From Smallanthus sonchifolius (lineage: Eukaryota; Streptophyta; Magnoliopsida; Asterales; Asteraceae), in contig CM042029.1 in NCBI GenBank assembly GCA_023525975.1, positions 88,084,849 through 88,148,848 of the forward strand: 64,000 nt of DNA, written 5' to 3'. Positions 1-11,701 of this stretch are shown here, piece after piece (position 1 is the stretch's first letter; every line of letters begins with the position of its first letter). The notes beneath the pieces were generated by a model that saw only the letters and a list, made by a program, of their open reading frames with translations, had not been told where the DNA came from and ran no database searches. Made by a program: the position numbers and the translations under genes.

Positions 1-1283
1 TGTCGTTGGCTCACTAATGAAACAATCTTTATGGATTTGTAGATTGAATACTCTAGGAAATCTAGAACATAAGAGAGCATTTCCTGCCAAGTATCTTTCC
101 AAAATAAAGTGTTACTCCCATTCCTAATTTCTTACTAATAGAGGATGGTCTCCTCCACGTCCTAATTACATAAAGGGGAAAGTGAATATGGTGTTGTTAA
201 GCATCTAACTTAGATACGAAACCAATCAAAACTACGTCGTTTTACTGAAGTTCAACTTAAATTGATATTCACTTTCCCGTATATAAATAACTTACAAATA
301 GCAATAACGGTGCAACTCACAAACAAAATTGTTCATAAGACCAACCAATCATATCCTGCCAAGTGACGGGCTGGGCTTTTTTTTTTTATTATTATTATTA
401 TTACTATTATTAAAACTTGTACATCGGTACCTACAATTAACTTTTAATTTTTTTTATAGATTAGCCATCAAAGTTTTACAATTTGCATGTATTTTGGTAC
501 GGTAATTGTTTTTTAAGTTTTCATTTCCCCCATACAATATACGCATTTAACCATTATAACTTTTTAATAATTTCATTTTTCTGTAATAACTTTCGTTCGT
601 TAACATTTTTTAAAAACGGAGTGTGCGGCGGTCTTTAGATTTTTTGTCAATGTTTCGATATAATTGTTTTTGAAAACAAATTTGTATTCATAACCGAGTA
701 TTTTTTTGGGATCGTAGGCTATAGTGAGTGCCGTTACCATTGCGATAGCGTGACCAATATTGGTATTTATCTGTATTGACTTTTAGGGTTTTCGACAAAC
801 CGAGCCGATAACAATCAAACTCCAGTGACGTGACACGAGAAAAAAACGACCAAACTACCGTCACGAAGGGCGGGTAAAAAAAATAATTATTAATGTTAAA
901 CCATGCAAAGTTGCAAACCAAATAACAAAAATTTCACCCTAGTGGCCTAGTCACGTAGATTAGCACGCTGTCCGGTGTTTGAAATCCACCTCCAACTTTT
1001 TTTTCCTTTTTAACCATGGACCCCACTCCCCACTATAACAATAATTTTTTTTTGAACGGCAGCAACTATATATATAAATATATAGACCCCAGCCAGAAGC
1101 TGAGAAAACGAACATGAGCAGTTACATAAAATCACCAATGTCAAAAACAACCCATTTATCCCATGCAAGGGACTTACATTTTGACCTATTTTTAACCCAC
1201 AAAAACGAATCTTCTTTAATCATCTCTACCATTTGTTGTATCCGAATGTTTTTGCCATTGAATTCTGCATCATTCCTATATAA
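1..1283. other. Intergenic, no gene seen
   Basis: AT-rich DNA with homopolymer A and T runs and a (TTA)n-like microsatellite near 386-412. Short open frames here lack any recognisable domain or codon pattern. I see no gene. Confidence 0.6.
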
Positions 1284-2589
1284 TCAGATTCGCCAGAACG
1301 TAGCCAGCATCACCAAAGACACAAACTTCCTCCACTTTGTCGAGCCGGTTTGATTATGGATAGCCATTAGGACTTCTCCCACCGTCTGTAGGTTATCCTT
1401 CCACCCGACTTTTATCCAAACAAAGATCGACCACCACACAGACCGAGATACCAAGCAGTCAACGAAGATATGATCTGTAGTCTCCTGAACCACCCCACAC
1501 ATGCACAGCAGATCGGGATATCCAGCCGAACTCCTCTGCTAATGAAGCCGACCTTTGACGCCACTCTCCCCAAGTTAGCAAACCAAGTCAAGTAATTAGC
1601 TTTCAAAGTGGCCCAACTATTCCAAACAAACCTTTTGTCCACAGTAGCATTCGAATCAACCCCCACAAGCTCCATCCTAACACCTTTCACAGAAAAATCC
1701 ACCCCGAACTCATTGCTCCACGTCCACTTATCTTTAGCTTCACTGAGTCTTACCTCCCTAAGAAGATCTGTTAAAGCCCCCACCTGATTCCATTCAGCTA
1801 TTGTGTTAGGATTCTTTTTCCAGTTCCAAGTCCAACATGAAATTCCTCCTTGCATCTTCCAACAAGAAGCAACCACTGCTCTTTTATCCTCATTAAATGG
1901 GCTAAAAATATCTGGGAAAATGATAGATGCTGAAAATTTGATAGATTAAAACAAGAGCAAACGAGATAGTCGGCCCGATTCGAGAGGGGCTAGTCTCCAA
2001 ATTCTGATTACAATACAAATAATAATATCAAAGACACCTAAACCTAAACAAGACTTGAATATATATATCCTAATTCTAATTGGCAGTTTTTGCAACCCAC
2101 TCCCTCATCTCCTGAATTGTTGGATCAACTACCCACTTCCTAAATGTTTGAATCAATTCCCGCCATTAACAACATCTGGGTCTGCCCCGACCCATTAACC
2201 CAGTTCTTACCCGACTTTGGGTTCGTATCAGAAAACCTCATTAAATGGGCCCGCACCGGTCCAAGAGTCCAACCAAAAGAGAAGGTATTTCTGCCGTTTC
2301 CAATCTTCACATTCAACCTATCCCGTGGATTAATACCTTGTTTACGAAGATCCCCCTCAACCGACACCTCATCTTTCCACATACCCGGGATTGTTTTTTT
2401 CACAGGGATCGTGGATAGACTTTCAGAATTCCTGTGAATAGCGCCAATGACCCGTGCCCAAAGTTGCTCTGGTTCCTCTCTAACTCGCCAACACCATTTG
2501 GCTAATATAGCCGTATTAAAATCTTTAATACTTCCCACTCCCAAAAAGAAACATTCACTATAACAATAACTATAACTTTTTTTAAACAT
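1284..2589 (-). pseudogene. LINE (non-LTR retrotransposon) 3' ORF2 fragment, broken and interrupted
   Basis: Read on the minus strand, this gives the region after the LINE reverse transcriptase. The 2589 end has a stretch like GVGSIKDFNTAILAKW and EQLWARVIGAIH, typical of plant L1-type ORF2. The segment below 1887 carries the zf-RVT zinc-binding region (pattern CGVVQETTDHIFVDC and WW.I). The reading frame changes at least twice. It is also interrupted at 1903-2235 by a 333-bp insertion flanked by direct repeats. The catalytic reverse transcriptase and endonuclease parts are absent, so this is a dead, 5'-truncated copy. The fragment at 20.1-21.1 kb belongs to a related family. The family call is firm; exact ends are not resolved. 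Confidence 0.82.
1903..2235. mobile_element. 333-bp insertion in the LINE with 15-bp flanking duplication
   Basis: The 15-base word CCTCATTAAATGGGC occurs at 1888-1902 and again at 2236-2250. The sequence between the copies has no similarity to the LINE frame, while LINE-like coding resumes on each side. A perfect 15-bp duplication is long for a DNA transposon and suggests target-primed retrotransposition. The insert has no clear poly(A) tail. On the minus strand it contains an ATATATATATTC promoter-like run followed by LTR-like sequence. The family is not recognised. Confidence 0.6.
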
Positions 2590-2856
2590 AAGCTATATGA
2601 GGGGATGCGGTGGAGGGAAGGGCCGCTGGTGAACACCACCCCCTCCTAATGGTGGCATAAATAAAGATTTTTAACATGTGATTCTTCACATCAAGACCAC
2701 CGCTCAAATTACATGTATAACAGCTAGATTAATAAAAAATTAACATCTATTTTATAAAAAAAAATATTAATAAAATTTCAAACTATAAATAACTAATTCA
2801 TTAAACCAATTTTCTCACAAAACCTCTTCTAATTCTTTTCTTTTACTCTTTCAACA
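2590..2856. other. Short intergenic stretch
   Basis: A GC-rich patch (2598-2650) resembling a DNA-transposon end is followed by AT-rich sequence. No matching inverted partner was found, so no element is called. Confidence 0.35.
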
Positions 2857-3240
2857 ATGGATCCAAACAATTCATAAAAACCATCTCAAAACGTAGGGTA
2901 CCGACTGGTATACGACCCACCATTTGGTATCAAGTCTCACTATTGACCATCCACATGGATTCGACCACAACAAATACCGGGTTCACAACAAATGCCAGGT
3001 TTACAACGAATGCCGAGTTCACAACAAATACCCGAGTCACAACAAATATCCGATTCACCACCAATACCTGAGTCGCAACAAATACCTGATTCCTAACCCA
3101 TTAGAAAAACAAAAAAGAACGCTGTCAGATGGATCCAGCCTGGCTACGACTCAACATTTGACAACCTAATAGGAAGAAGCATTGGGAAGAGCTTGGGAAT
3201 ATCCCTTAAGAAGCGGTAACAAGCTACCACAATAATACAA
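2857..3240 (+). pseudogene. Decayed ORF with a seven-fold hexapeptide repeat
   Basis: From the ATG at 2857 one frame encodes MDPNNS, a stop, then a proline/glutamine-rich stretch with further stops. Its core (2968-3093) is an 18-bp unit repeated seven times. The unit encodes QQIPxS with variants such as QQMPGL, QRMPSS, QQIPES and PPIPES. The MDPNN start and Q/P-rich composition resemble the N-terminal part of transposon-associated Myb-like ORFs common in composite genomes, but no DNA-binding domain follows. I treat it as a dead transposon ORF of uncertain family. Confidence 0.45.
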
Positions 3241-4309
3241 TACAAGAATAAAGATGATGATAGTTATAGCATAACTGTTCTATTTTGCTATTTGATCTTC
3301 AATCTCTTACTTCAATTTGGTTTTAGAATATCAAAGGAACTAAAGAGATGTATATTAGATGTATACATAAAAGTGCTTTGAACAAAAGGGGTCGTGAAAA
3401 TGGTTGTGAGAGGCTTCTATTTATATACACAATACAAGAATCAAGGAAACAAGTTTTTGCACATTCCAAGGTCGATCCCAAGGTCGATCCCAAGGTCATC
3501 CATCTTGATCGATCCTAACAATTGTTTTTTTATTTTATCTTAAAATATTAAAGGTGCTTAAAGGATAGTTTGTTCTATAATTTAATAAGCTTTCAATTAA
3601 TTACAAGAATAGTTCTTATGAGAACAAAAAGATCAAAATACCCTCATATGTAAGACACATGATTAGACTAAACGTTCGTTAGTGGAAATGACGAAAATTA
3701 TTACAAAACTTGAAGATAAAGAACACAATCTGTTATTTTCTTAGTTTAAGGACGTTATCTGAAATTTTGTAAATAACTAAAGGATGAACATTGTAATTTA
3801 CTCTTTTTATAATGCACAAGTCATTGAATCACACACGTACAAGCCGTCGAAACTACTTCATTATTCGCCGCCGTTTCTTTTTCGCATGGTGAATACAAAT
3901 ATACATGTCGTCGAAACCGCGCCTTATAAATTTTAACACCATGCCATGCACATGTTTCGCTAGTTTATTTAAAAGTCTTTTATCTTTAATTTGTAATTTT
4001 TGCTTATTTTTTCAACTTTATCCCCCTAAAAGGTTAAAAAAATGAGTAGTTAGTAATTACCATCTCAATTCCCTCTCTAATATTCAAAGTTTCAATTCAA
4101 AGTTTCAATTGAGAGTCTATGAAGATAATCTTTTAAACCAATTTATTTAAAGGTGGCGTACGAGTCAATTACATATTAAATGAGTTTGGATCAAAAAATA
4201 CTTTGTTTTACAACAAATCATAATAATTTTGTTCGGTTAGAAGAATGACACATTAAAAAATTATTTTAATGTTTTGAATTTTTATATAGTCAATATGTTA
4301 AATATGATT
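3241..4309. other. Intergenic, with a short tandem repeat
   Basis: AT-rich DNA with no supported gene. At about 3475-3505 the 12-bp unit CCAAGGTCGATC is repeated about three times. Nothing else is recognised. Confidence 0.5.
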
Positions 4310-4330
4310 AAATATACTAGCCTTTGTAAT

Positions 4331-4559
4331 TAGCCTTCTGGTCCAATAACATGGGGGTAATGGTAAAGGCTTGGGATCTTTAAGGTCTCAGGTTTAAACC
4401 TGACTAAGATGGGTTTTTCCGACATTGGTGGGTTTCCTCCTTAATAGTGTTCCTGGGTGAGTCAGGTCTAGAGCGTCAAATCAGTATGGATGGCTGACAT
4501 TCCGTATCAGGAAAGCTCACTAGGGTATTGAAGATAGTATCAAACGCCGTTCAAAAAAA
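4331..4559 (+). mobile_element. tRNA-derived SINE with A-tail and 21-bp target duplication
   Basis: The 5' part has an A-box-like TGGGGGTAATGG and a B-box-like GGTTTAAACC, spaced as in a tRNA promoter. The 3' end is CGCCGTTC followed by an A run. The element is flanked by a 21-bp direct repeat beginning AAATATACTAGC at 4310-4330 and 4560-4580, with two mismatches. This is the classical structure of a SINE mobilised by LINE machinery. The same 3' end (GCCGTTC plus A run) recurs at about 55.93 kb. Confidence 0.85.
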
Positions 4560-4779
4560 AAATATACTAGCGTTTATAATAATAAACAACTACAATACCT
4601 CTTTTCGGTTACTAATAGCTTCCATTTTTGTTAGATATGAAAGTTTTATGATTGTCAAACGAAACTCAATAAGGTGGAAAATGATAATCATTTATTTTCA
4701 ACCATTACAACTTTCTCAAGCATGCGCCAAAAAGCTTATGAGAAAATTAAACTACTGAAACATTGTCAACTAAAACGGT

Positions 4780-5155
4780 ATTAAAGTATGTTTTTTTCCT
4801 CGTCTAATGATGAAGAAACACATGATGTGATCTACCACCACCACCACCAACCACCACCGCCTCCACCACCCACCACCATCGCCGCCTCCACCATCCACAG
4901 CCATCGTCACCACCACCCATCGCCACCCCCACCCCCACCCACATTCACCCACCACCGCCGCCATCACCCACCACCACTGCCACTCACCACCGATTTTATT
5001 CCTTCGTCTTTTCTAGCCTACCAAACAACATAAAGTAATGATTTATTCCATTCCCTCATGGTAACCAAACAAAACAATAGAATAGTCCATTTAATTACTT
5101 TGTCCATTTCATTCCTTCGTCCATTCCATTACTCCATACCAAACAGACCCTAGAG
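4780..5155. repeat. CCA-rich repeat with a PIF/Harbinger-like right end
   Basis: The interior is a CCA/CCACC-rich low-complexity tract (about 4830-4990). The right end reads CCATACCAAACAGACCC, which is the inverse of a GGGTCTGTTTGGTATGG terminus typical of PIF/Harbinger-like repeats. Further TTTGGT modules lie inside. No left terminus was found, so the copy is probably truncated. A related end (CAAACGCACCC) occurs at 57.48 kb next to a similar CCA-rich tract. Open frames here are composition artefacts. Confidence 0.5.
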
Positions 5156-5165
5156 GTATGTTTTT

Positions 5166-5239
5166 GCTGGGGCCAGGATTCGAACCCGAGACCTCCATTA
5201 TGGGAAGTATTGGGGCTACCATTGCACCAAATGGCCAAC
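5166..5239 (-). repeat. tRNA-like sequence (SINE head or tRNA pseudogene)
   Basis: On the minus strand there is an A-box-like TGGTGCAATGGTAG and a B box GGTTCGAATCC at tRNA-like spacing in a 74-base block. The putative anticodon stem does not pair convincingly, so a functional tRNA is unlikely. A SINE-derived pol III promoter is the better reading. Confidence 0.55.
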
Positions 5240-5601
5240 GGTTATTATATATTATATATGTTAAAACAAATTATATAAACGGCAGGTTTGTTTAGCCTAG
5301 GAAGCCTAGTTAAGATTCTAATTACAAAATTATTACATTTGACAAATTTTAATAAGTTCACCATGTTTAGTTAAAAGGATATTTCCTTTTGCCAGTAATA
5401 ATATTAATAAATAAAAGTAATCACAGATGAGTATTTGTTACAACTTACAAGTTGAGGTTGAGTTTTATCTTGAACCAAAGAAGCTTCTAATGTAGATGAT
5501 TATTGATCATCCATTTTATTAAACACCCTTAAACCATGGTCAATAGGTGGTCTCTTGGGTCTTGACCAACCACTAGGATCTTTACAATAAATGCTAGAAA
5601 A

Positions 5602-8600
5602 TCAAGACCATGATTCACCACCACCCCTAGCATCAACAATCACGGTTCCAGTCTTCTTGGCAGGCTTACTCAACTGAAACACAGGGTGTCTGCATAACCT
5701 CCTAACACCTTTTCTCAAACTTAACTTTTCTAACATCCCCTCAATATTTACTACCTCTCTATGCTGCTCATGTTCTTTGTGTTTTGACCGGTCAACACTC
5801 TCGAACGAATCGTCTATACTTGAAACAGGTGAGTTCTTGCCCGACATGTAATCATACTCCATTATAGACCCGCTCTTTCGTGGAAAACTCCAGAATTGTT
5901 CCTCGTTTTTGCTTCCTAGTCTGTTCAAAGTCGCGGTCCTTAAAGGACAATGATAATCAGGCTTATTGTCAGTGGAAGGATAATCTTCACATGAATATAT
6001 TTGCTTAAAACCGGAAGACGATTCTTCTCTTTCGCGTAGAGTTTTAATTACGAGTGTTTTCAGCAAGTTCATGATTTGAACCGCGTGAATCAATGCAGTC
6101 AAAGGATCCGCCATCTGCATTACACAATCAACAAAGATATAAATACCCTCAAGAGGGAAAATGCAGATGAAGTTAACAAACTTTTAAACAAATATCTATA
6201 TCCTTCATTGGACTATAAACATTCTTCCAATTAGTAGATGTTGTATTTGTCCTCAATGGGGCATTCTGGTGGTTAAGTGGTGTACCCCAGGCCCACAACC
6301 AAAATGTTGGGGGTTCAAATCCTGCAGAGTGCAGGTTTTGATGTATTTTTATCTTAGAAAATCTAGGAATTGCTGTTAAAAAAGTAGATAATGATTAAAG
6401 AAACCCAAAATACGGAATGAGATTAAAGGAAATGAAGATAGTAGACCTGAGTCATATTGGGAGCAAACACCATAGCAATATTTCTTGCATTCATCTTGTT
6501 TATTTGATCATATTTAACAACATCTGCCATTAAATTTATGGCCCAATTGAGAAGTGCAGCCTCTGTCGAAGGTAAGGATTTAACAAGCAGAGTACACTCA
6601 TCTTCTGTATTGCAATGCATGACTTGCTCTGGGGTCAAAGAATCAAGAACACCCTTAGGAAGTTCTCTAAACCAAGCCTGTTTAGCCAGTAAAAAAATCA
6701 TTTTGATTTGTTTTATAAAATTTGGTTATATCAAGAAACCATTCAAACCAATATAGCTAATGGTAACAGATAGAGAAATACCTTAATCAAACCAGCCAAA
6801 CAATGAACATCAACTCCATGGGGTACAAACCCTTTGTTGAGTTGTTTCCTAATATACTCTTCTTGACCATTTTCACCATTTATTCGGAATATGCCTTCCG
6901 CCTTCATAACAAAACATGCCAATTATAAATGTTAAACGATGTTTAATTTAACCGATATAAGATAGATGTGTGACATTCGGTAGCTTACTTGAAGACCACC
7001 TCCTGAATATAAATGCTTTTGCATCGTTAGAAGTATAGTTGGCACGCTGTTCCCTCTCTCGTCATAAGAACATTGCATAGACTCCACAGATACTCCAAAC
7101 ACGCGCACACTACGAATTATAAATTAACAAAATGATTAATTACCACATCAAGAAACCATTATGAAGAGCATCAATCATGATTAAAGTAGATACAGTCCAA
7201 AAACATCATTATTTAACCATAAAGATTGTCCTTTTCTTGATTATTTCCCTGTATGTACTTCAAGATCTAAAAGACTAAAAGCAAATCATCAATTTGATCC
7301 AACTACACCCACTAATATGCCTTTTGCTTTTTTTCCCTTAAATTCAACCCTAGAGACAAAAAGTAACTATCAAGTGAGATGATTGCAATAGGTAGTCTTA
7401 TCGATACACCAATACGGGCGTATTACCTTTTTTTTTTTGCCTCCAATACATGATTTATGGGGTGTGTTTTTTACTCATACGGGCCGTATGATAGATACAA
7501 TACATGTCGTATTACATTTTTCTCACCGACACAGAAACGGCTGATATGATGCGTACACCAGTGGCAGATACAATATTTGTCGTATTACCTTTTTCTGTCT
7601 ACAATACGGGCCACATGATAGATACAATATGGGCCGTATAATACACCAACCTCCACTTTTCAAAGCGGAAGGCATTTTTCTGGTCGACTCAGAAGTGCCT
7701 GACAGATACAATACGTGTCGTATTACCTTATTTCGCCTACAATACTAGACGTATTACCTAATTTTCAAACTTTTTCTTTTTCATATTGAAAAAGTATGAA
7801 GAACGGGAGGTGTGAATTTTTTTTTATCATCATGGCGTCGAGCTATTTTTCCGATGGACCTCCCTACAGTATCGTCACCATAGTATAGTTCAACCACCAA
7901 GTTCAGGATGGATTGGTGTAGTTCCTCTACTGCTATGACACCAGAATATCAAACCACGAACGAGACGTATGATGACATCACCTGGTGTAGCTATACCAGA
8001 TCCCTAGCAATATAAAACTCACCAACCTCCACTTTTCAATTATTAATTGCAGCCTGTCCCTGCCCTTTACCGGTGAAACTGAGTTGTCCCCATAATAACA
8101 CGAGTCACGGAATCACCGATTTAATGTATTATGTTAATTTCATCTTTTTTACAAATTAATAAACAGATGACAAAGGGAATTAATTAAATCATTAACCATT
8201 GAGGCATTTCATCAAACACCTTCCAAGCTCATTTCACATATCTAAAAACTTAACAAATACCTTGCGCTGGGCACTTTCCGGGGGACGTCAGGTTGAAGTG
8301 AAACAGGCAAACCGAGGAATCCATTGAACCGATCAAAAGTCACGTGAGCGACATGCCGGACGTCCGTCGGACAACCAATATCCAAACCGGAGGAAACCTC
8401 GTCGGAATCGTTGACGGTGCAGGTGAGAAGCGACTTGCGTAGGGCGGTCAACAGCAGCGACACGACGGTGAAATTGTGAGTGGATTGAGAAGGAGGAGGA
8501 TTGATAAAAGGAGTAGTAATTGGACTGTTGTGGAAATAGGTATAATCTTGATAGTAATAGCAGCCATCATCGTCGTCGTCGTTATCGTTGTCATGATCGT

Positions 8601-8691
8601 CGTCTGGTTTAGAAGAAGAAGAATAGCGGAAAAAAGAGGCTTTGCGACGGGGAAGGCTGCCGCAGGACTTGGATCTGAAGTGCGTTGTCAT
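5602..8691 (-). CDS. Rop GTPase-activating protein (CRIB-RhoGAP), five exons
   Basis: This encodes a plant-specific GAP that switches off ROP (Rho of plants) GTPases at the plasma membrane. Exons on the minus strand are 8691-8261, 7109-6989, 6901-6782, 6677-6447 and 6114-5602. All junctions are GT-AG and join in frame to 471 residues, within or just above the usual RopGAP size. A CRIB motif lies at about residues 105-120 (IGCPTDVRHVAHVTFD), which binds active ROP. The RhoGAP domain spans about 145-320, with the arginine finger in GIFR (R190), the RELP segment (228-231) and NARN (287-290). The N terminus has an Asp-rich run (30-42), and the C-terminal tail is Ser- and Lys-rich. Intron 1 (7110-8260) holds unusual palindromic repeats and intron 4 holds a SINE. 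Nothing suggests decay. The start is the first ATG, preceded by an AG-rich leader. Which RopGAP paralogue it is cannot be told from sequence alone. Confidence 0.93.
6240..6382 (+). mobile_element. Short SINE in RopGAP intron 4
   Basis: A tRNA-like head has an A box (TGGTGGTTAAGTGG) and a B box (GGTTCAAATCC), followed by an unrelated tail ending in an A-rich run. A short direct repeat AGTAGAT flanks it at 6233-6239 and 6383-6389. It lies between exon 5 (6114) and exon 4 (6447), so it does not touch coding sequence. Confidence 0.6.
7400..7765. repeat. Degenerate palindromic repeats in RopGAP intron 1
   Basis: The words ATACGGGCCGTAT, ATACGGGCGTATTACC, GATACAATACATGTCGTATTA and close variants recur about eight times. 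Each is a near-palindrome centred on GGGCC or GTC, spaced by about 50-80 bases of T-rich sequence. The same word family returns at 63.5-63.65 kb, so this is a dispersed repeat rather than gene-specific sequence. Confidence 0.6.
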
Positions 8692-8873
8692 AACAGCAAC
8701 TTGAAAGAAGAAGAAGAACTCAGAGAAGGAGGAAAATGACAGGCAATATGTATTCGGTGTTTCGTCTGTATATTGTTATACGTATGCGAATGAGCGTGGA
8801 GACGCATGGTCCACTTTGTTTCTTTTAATTGTTTTGACCAAACAAAGCTAATAGTGTAGTTATTGTCATCACT

Positions 8874-9161
8874 TTTGAACAAATTATCATGTTTCATGCA
8901 CTTGTATTGTAACACATTTGATCCATGATATTTGATGTTTTAATACTTTGTGTCCTTGGTCTTTAACTCTTTTAACTTTTCTGTTAGTTTTTTTTGTGTG
9001 AAATTACTAATTTTGGTGGGTGGTATAATGTTTGAAGAAAAATGGGAGAGGGTTATATTAGTAATTTCATATAAAAACTAACAAAAAAGTTAACAGAGTT
9101 AAGAACCAGATCAAGAATCAAATGTGTTACAGATGGACAAAACTTGATATATTGTTCAAAT
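8874..9161. mobile_element. Foldback MITE upstream of RopGAP
   Basis: The left arm (TTTGAACAA ... GTAACACATTTGAT ... GTTAGTTTTT ... GAAATTACTAA) pairs with the inverse of the right arm along roughly 120 bases, with gaps. The structure is a long imperfect inverted repeat with a short central spacer (GGTGGGTGG). No clear target duplication was found. It sits about 180 bp upstream of the RopGAP start codon, so it may overlap the promoter. Confidence 0.6.
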
Positions 9162-10080
9162 CTTATGTACAAAAAGTACACTTTACTCAATAAATACAGT
9201 TCTAATTTTTTAGATAAAAATGTGATTAGGTTGCAATGACAGATTGACATTGTTTTTTTTATAGAATTGATTTTAATTATTGAAATTTGGTGTTGGGTCA
9301 CGTGGTGTGTTAGGAAGAAACAAGTTTTGTTCTGAATTCTGAACATGCAGCTGTACCACCTCCGAAACTTAATATATTTAACTCAAATTTGGTCACATAT
9401 CCAATCACACTCTTTCACTCACGTTTGTTTCATGTCACATAATATTTATTAGATATGGCGAATCATAAAGATCATCCACATTCAGGGTGTGTCCGGAATT
9501 CTTTTTTTTTCCTTATAAGATCAATTGTTAATAGTATTTATAAAATATATTTCTTGTAAATATGGTCATAGTATATAATCATTTCTTTTAACCTTAACCA
9601 ATGTACAATCAAACAATACAATTATCTTACACATACAAATGCAGCCGTGACTCCGGCCACAGCCGGCGCTCTATCAGCACCATCATCGTCGCTCAAAACA
9701 GGCCACCAATCCGGTTGTTAATCTAGTCGGGACATCGTTCTTCTTGCTGTTAAGCTCTCACAATCGGAACTCTTACAAACACTCATGAACATCTGGTTGT
9801 TTAGGGTTTCTTGTTTGAAGTTTCAACGCCTTCATTGTCTGGTTGTTTAGGGTTAGAACGAAAGTTATATTTGTTTGCACTAAAGTAACAACTTTCGTTC
9901 CTGCAGTTTTGGTTTTCTTGATAGTTTCATCCACAACTAATGGCTATTGACAAATTTCGTCCCTAAAGTTTCAGCTATTGACAACTTTCGTGCCTAGAGT
10001 TTCGGCTATTGACAGGTTCTTTACAAACAGCCACAATCACCACTATTACACCATAAGAGAAAGCTTCTCACAACTCACAC
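9162..10080. other. Intergenic leading into a retrotransposon remnant
   Basis: AT-rich sequence with a GC-richer patch at 9640-9720. At about 9935-10015 a roughly 34-bp unit around GGCTATTGACAA(A/C)TTTCGT repeats two to three times. No gene is supported. Confidence 0.5.
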
Positions 10081-10084
10081 AAGT

Positions 10085-10895
10085 TTGCTTTCACCCTCTC
10101 ACCTACAAACTATGACTACTGGAAAACAGTGCTTGAACTCTTTCTCATTACAAACAATCTTTATGAATATGTTGACGGATCAATTCCGTGTCTAGAATGA
10201 TCACTTGCCACTAGATCTGATGACATTACAACTGTCACAATCAACCACAATTATTCTACACAGATCCCCAATGATGCTAATGTTAGAATGATTATCATCT
10301 CAACAATATCTGAGGCCTTTTTTTCACACGTTCAAGGGAACACTGGTCATGCACTTTGGTTGTCTCTTGAACGGGTTATGCTCCTCACACTGCCTCCAGA
10401 GAGTACACGCTTAAGACACAACTTCTTATGCTACAAATGAAAGGAGACGAAGCTCCACTCAACTATCTCAGCCATACCCGAGTCTATGCAACTGCACTGG
10501 CTAATATTGGTGAACCTGTCAAAGACAAGGATTTTGTTCTTTGTGTCATTTCCGGTATACATGAAGAGTACAATGGCCTCAAATATACAATCCTTACCCG
10601 ATCATCTTTTCTAACCTTGAGTGAGCTTTATGGTCTTCTAACCATAACTACATGGTAACAAAACCACCACCACCTACAACACCTACAACCTTCACTATTG
10701 CTACCACTAATATTGCTTCTCAGTCACCATAACAACTGTTGGTCTTTCATCAGATGGTTTCTTAGCTCGGCTATCAGCTTATGCCAAGTGTATCAACAAC
10801 TTCTCAATCTCCTCAAGCTTTCTATGGTGTTCGTCCTCGAACAATCATTGCAATTACACTCTTTTCATGATACGTCAAAAAACATATCCTTCTAA
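10085..10895 (+). pseudogene. Ty1/copia gag remnant
   Basis: The plus-strand translation gives NYDYWKTVLELFLITNNLYEYVDG, split over frames, followed by QMKGDEAPLNYLSHTR and DKDFVLCVISGIHEEYNGLK. This is the usual order of the copia gag (UBN2/retrotran_gag) region. Several stops and frame changes interrupt it, and no protease, integrase or reverse transcriptase follows. No LTRs were identified. It is a dead fragment unrelated to the copia element at 24.4 kb. Confidence 0.75.
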
Positions 10896-11693
10896 GTCGA
10901 TACAACTCTCATACGATTCTTCCAATAATAATGAATGAGAATGGTCTTTTCTTACAAGTAATCATGAACTTAACTCTAAGTGAGGTTGAGTATTCATGTA
11001 TAATTAACTTATCAGCAAAGATAATACCTTTTGAGACGTTGGGAACATGAAAACGTCTTTAGAGTTTCAATTTCAATTGTTGTCGATGACCATCAATTAT
11101 TCACACTTCTCTCAATAGCGTGATAATTTTTAAAACTAGACCGTTAACCACAATCAAGGACATTGGCTCTCGTAGTTATTATTATCCACGAATTAACAAC
11201 AATTGTTCTCATAATCTTGTATATCTTTTGAAATTGTTCACATGATTTCTCTTTGTGATTTGTGCTTAGGTTTCTCTCTTAATGGGAATTCAAACTCAAG
11301 CACTCACAATGACATGAACACATTTCATTTCCATATGAAACTCCAAACTTAACAAATATAGTTGTTCATCAACTAACTACTTCTCTCTTGAAATGGAAAA
11401 TTGTTAACTTGTTTGAGAAAACAACCAAAACTATTCTTTTAGAAATGTAAGTAAACTACTTAACTCTTGAGTAGTAAACCATTATCTAATTACAAATGTA
11501 AAATCTAATATATTCTGATGCAAACTAGTTGTTTTACTTTCATTCTAAAACAATACTCATTTTTCCAAAAACTTTGAAACCATAACATTAGAATCATACA
11601 AATGGTTTTAAAACTAGCTATATATAATTTCATTTTGATCTAACAAACACAATCAAAACTTATCCACTCAAGAAGGTTGTATCAAACGAATTT
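10896..11693. other. Intergenic, no gene seen
   Basis: AT-rich sequence, probably decayed flank of the copia remnant. No domain, repeat structure or RNA gene is recognised. Confidence 0.5.
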
Positions 11694-11701
11694 GATAAAA
11701 C

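Noticed and set aside
4788..5033. His/Pro-rich open frames on both strands
   Set aside because: They come from a CCA-rich low-complexity tract inside a repeat. No domain, and the opposite strand is equally open.
5166..5239. Functional tRNA gene
   Set aside because: A and B boxes are present but the anticodon arm does not fold convincingly. Read as a SINE or pseudogene.
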